Source: Ancylostoma caninum (Eukaryota > Nematoda > Chromadorea > Rhabditida > Ancylostomatidae). From it: 64,000 bases of DNA. Where the stretch lies: contig JBAJFG010000495.1 of NCBI GenBank assembly GCA_037903475.1, positions 248,001 to 312,000 of the forward strand. The letters run 5' to 3'. The notes under the pieces are model-generated. The model had not been told where the DNA came from. It saw only the letters and a program-made list of their open reading frames with translations, and did no database searches. The position numbers and the translations under genes were made by a program. Positions 62,031-64,000 of the stretch are shown in pieces. Within the stretch, counting starts at the first letter, position 1. Every line of letters begins with the position of its first letter.

Positions 62031-62138
62031 TCAGCTGATCGAATCGATGTATGCTGCCAAGTCGGCCGCGCCGCCTGTAGATTTTGCACCGTCCTCATCG
62101 GACTCGTCGTTTCGGATAGAACGTATGTTTCCCTTCAT
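62031..62138 (-). CDS. Possible small protein or terminal exon, 35 aa
   Basis: ATG at 62138 to TGA at 62031 reads MKGNIRSIRNDESDEDGAKS then TGGAADLAAYIDSIS. The acidic, low-complexity composition and the codon pattern are protein-like, but there is an in-frame stop four codons upstream and no splice partner. No family known. Confidence 0.2.
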   Translation of the reverse strand: MKGNIRSIRNDESDEDGAKSTGGAADLAAYIDSIS

Positions 62139-62373
62139 TTCGATTTTTCACTATTGTCTCCAGTCGAATCAGCCAATAGGTCGGCCTTTATAACTGTGGT
62201 CGTTATTGAAGGCAAAGTCCCCCCCCCCCGGGCAAACCCTGAGCTAGTATGTTGAGTGACGTGAAATAGGTTTCGCAGTAGAAAAATTTGAAACAAATCA
62301 TACTGCGAGAGTTCTACAATGATCCAAACCATGCCTGTTTACATTTATCCATCAAAGCCGATACTGAACACAT

Positions 62374-62462
62374 CTATTAGGTTGTTGCGAAATTAATTGC
62401 CAAAATGGGCCTTTCAGTTCAAAGTGTTGTAACTCGGGTCAAGCATCATTTTTTTCATCAGT
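62374..62462 (+). mobile_element. Mariner-type terminus, solo end
   Basis: TTAGGTTGTTGCGAAATTAA then TTGCCAAAATGGGCC has the form of a mariner inverted terminal repeat followed by its internal 5' flank. No transposase or matching right end is seen to 62890. Confidence 0.4.
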
Positions 62463-62892
62463 TTGGTAACTGTTCGATTTGGCAGGTCCTCCCTGACAAC
62501 ACAACTAGGATTGCACGCCTCTACAACAAAAACTGAGACTTTTGGAAGGAAGTTTCATCATGCTTCAGATCCGCAATCTGCTCCTATCGCGGGATTGTAT
62601 CTGGAGCTTGGAAAAATCGTATACAGTAGGGTAATGGTCTGGGGAACGAGGGCACTCAGTGAGAACCCCGATGCGTTACTGCATCAGTTTTTGCCGGGTG
62701 ACTTTTGGAATGTGTGGCTTAACGCCACTCTGGAGCAGGGGGAAACCAGCTCCTGTTCACCACTGCCGACTACATCCATAGCAGATTTGCGGAATTACAA
62801 TACTAGGAATCTGCTGTCAACATTTGACTAGGTTATAGAAGAGTGCAGTCAATCATACCCTTACAGCACCACGAAACTCCTTGCACAACCTC

Positions 62893-63500
62893 CCTAGCCA
62901 GGATACGGCTCCGCAGATGGAAAAAGGGTCCGCCACGGCCCTACAGTGAGAAAATCGCGAGAGCGCTGGTCCACCGATGGAGGAAGGACCCGTCGTAGCC
63001 CAATGGTGTGAAGAACGTCAGGATACGGGTTCACTTTACTCCGATAGTGTTGAGAATGCCAGGATGCGAACCCACCCATGGAGAACGGATCCGGCTTGCC
63101 CTAACTCTGAGGAAGGCGCCAGAATACGGGCGCTCTGATGGAGGAAGGGCCCGCCGCGACCCAGTGGTGTGGATAACACCAGGATACGGGTCCGCCAATG
63201 TAGGATTGGCCCGCTGTGACTCAGTAAAGTGGAAAATACCAAGATACGGTTGCCCGACGGTGAACAGGTTCATTGTGGCCAAACAGTGAAGATGACGCCA
63301 GAATACTGGTCCACCGATGCAAGGCAGCCCGCTGCGGCCCAGTAGTGTAAAAAAACGCTTGGATACGATTTCGCTTTGGTCCAGTAGTGTGGGGAACGGC
63401 AGGATACAGTTCCTCCGATGGAGAACGCGTCTGCGTTCGCCATCGGAGGAACTGTATCCATTCGTAGTGAGGAATACGCACGAATACGCCATACGATGGA
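62893..63500. repeat. Minisatellite, about 60 bp unit, ten copies
   Basis: Units begin CCAGGATACGGGTCCGCCGA (or CCAGAATACGGGC, CAGGATACAG) and continue ATGGAGGAAGGGCCCGC, CCCAGTGGTGTG. Most are 59 to 60 bp. Two lack about 20 bp. Overlapping ORFs on both strands (up to 153 codons) follow from the period being close to a multiple of three. Confidence 0.85.
63409..63461. repeat. Long palindrome ending the minisatellite
   Basis: ACAGTTCCTCCGATGG, AGAACGC, GTCT, GCGTTCG and CCATCGGAGGAACTGT form an inverted repeat with arms of more than 20 bp. The last minisatellite unit is therefore joined to an inverted copy of itself. Confidence 0.8.
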
Positions 63501-63917
63501 GAACGAACTTCTCATACTCTTACTCAGCTCATAAGAGGGACTTCATGTTTGGGCCCACTTAAAGATTGTTCCTACTTCTTTATCTATTTTCTAGAGAATT
63601 GGGAAGTGCGAAGCTTTTGCACATGTCCCAAGTGGCTGCCCCACCCCACTTTCTAGCATCCCGAAGGGGCGCTAGTCATGTTCTAAAGCGGGGATGGGAT
63701 GTCCTGGGCAATTGTGATGGAGATGTTTCGGGCCGCATTGTTCCTGTTTTTACGGAAAAATCACTCATAAAAAACTCGACAAGAGTAGTGCGATCGGAGT
63801 ATCTGCGCATCGTAAGAAATTAGTTCCAACTTCTCATGGTGTGCCTTCACAGCGAAAAATGTATCAGAATTCTTAAAAGTTTCCTACCATAGATGCTATA
63901 CTATGTCTGGGGAAAAT

Positions 63918-64000
63918 TATTGGGTTGGGTAACAAGTTCGCGCGGTTTTTTCTGACTGGGGAGGGAAGGAGCTATATAAATTACTTGCTGTGACTGATTT
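63918..64000 (+). mobile_element. Mariner-type terminus cut by the window edge
   Basis: TATTGGGTTGGGTAACAAGT then TCGCGCGGTTTTTTCTGACT resembles the left inverted repeat of a mariner element. Any transposase would lie beyond 64000. Confidence 0.4.

Noticed and set aside
62893..63500. CRISPR array
   Set aside because: The units are contiguous and diverged without unique spacers, and the DNA is eukaryotic.
62893..63515. Overlapping ORFs of up to 153 codons
   Set aside because: They follow the period of the 60 bp minisatellite on both strands.

Overview
Eukaryotic DNA, almost certainly from a nematode and probably a strongylid or hookworm-like clade V species (inference, not verified). The recognisable genes have short exons with GT..AG introns and T-rich TTTCAG-type acceptors. 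Two of them have a good acceptor 5 to 9 bases upstream of the ATG, the signature of spliced-leader trans-splicing. The rest is dominated by short inverted-repeat DNA transposons. Prokaryotic features (operons, ribosome binding sites, CRISPR) do not apply.

Layout. 1.4-2.2 kb: four minus-strand exons of an SLC27/FATP acyl-CoA synthetase, 5' part only. 2.3-25 kb: gene-poor, with a TA-flanked MITE family (2.3, 9.6, 10.2 kb), TTAA-flanked elements (5.1, 10.9 kb), foldbacks, a 1.57 kb Tc3-like transposon at 18.3 kb and a 700 bp TGAA repeat at 21.5 kb. 26.5-31.3 kb: an intact three-exon gene for ribosomal protein uS12/RPS23 and, just downstream on the same strand, a decayed duplicate. Each intron of both copies carries a roughly 130 nt H/ACA-type snoRNA, four in all, still structurally sound in the dead copy. 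32.1-34.1 kb: DPM3, head to head with RPS23. 34-47 kb: repeats, weak exon candidates, a small two-exon gene at 44.1 kb and a Penelope-like fragment at 45.3 kb. 47.2-58.5 kb: an eight-exon minus-strand gene of unknown function (at least 260 aa) whose large introns hold MITEs, a foldback and a Penelope-like element with a GIY-YIG remnant and hammerhead-like ribozyme motifs. 59-64 kb: a repeat with an (AC)77 tail, a mariner transposase relic, a 60 bp minisatellite and two mariner-type ends.

The most notable system is the RPS23 locus. A housekeeping gene acts as host for two diverged snoRNA paralogues, and its duplicate has lost the protein but kept the RNAs. That suggests a former protein gene persisting, or recently surviving, as a snoRNA host. 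The second notable feature is the hammerhead core preserved at three Penelope-like termini. Exon joins were checked by hand for phase. No similarity search was run, so family names rest on motifs.
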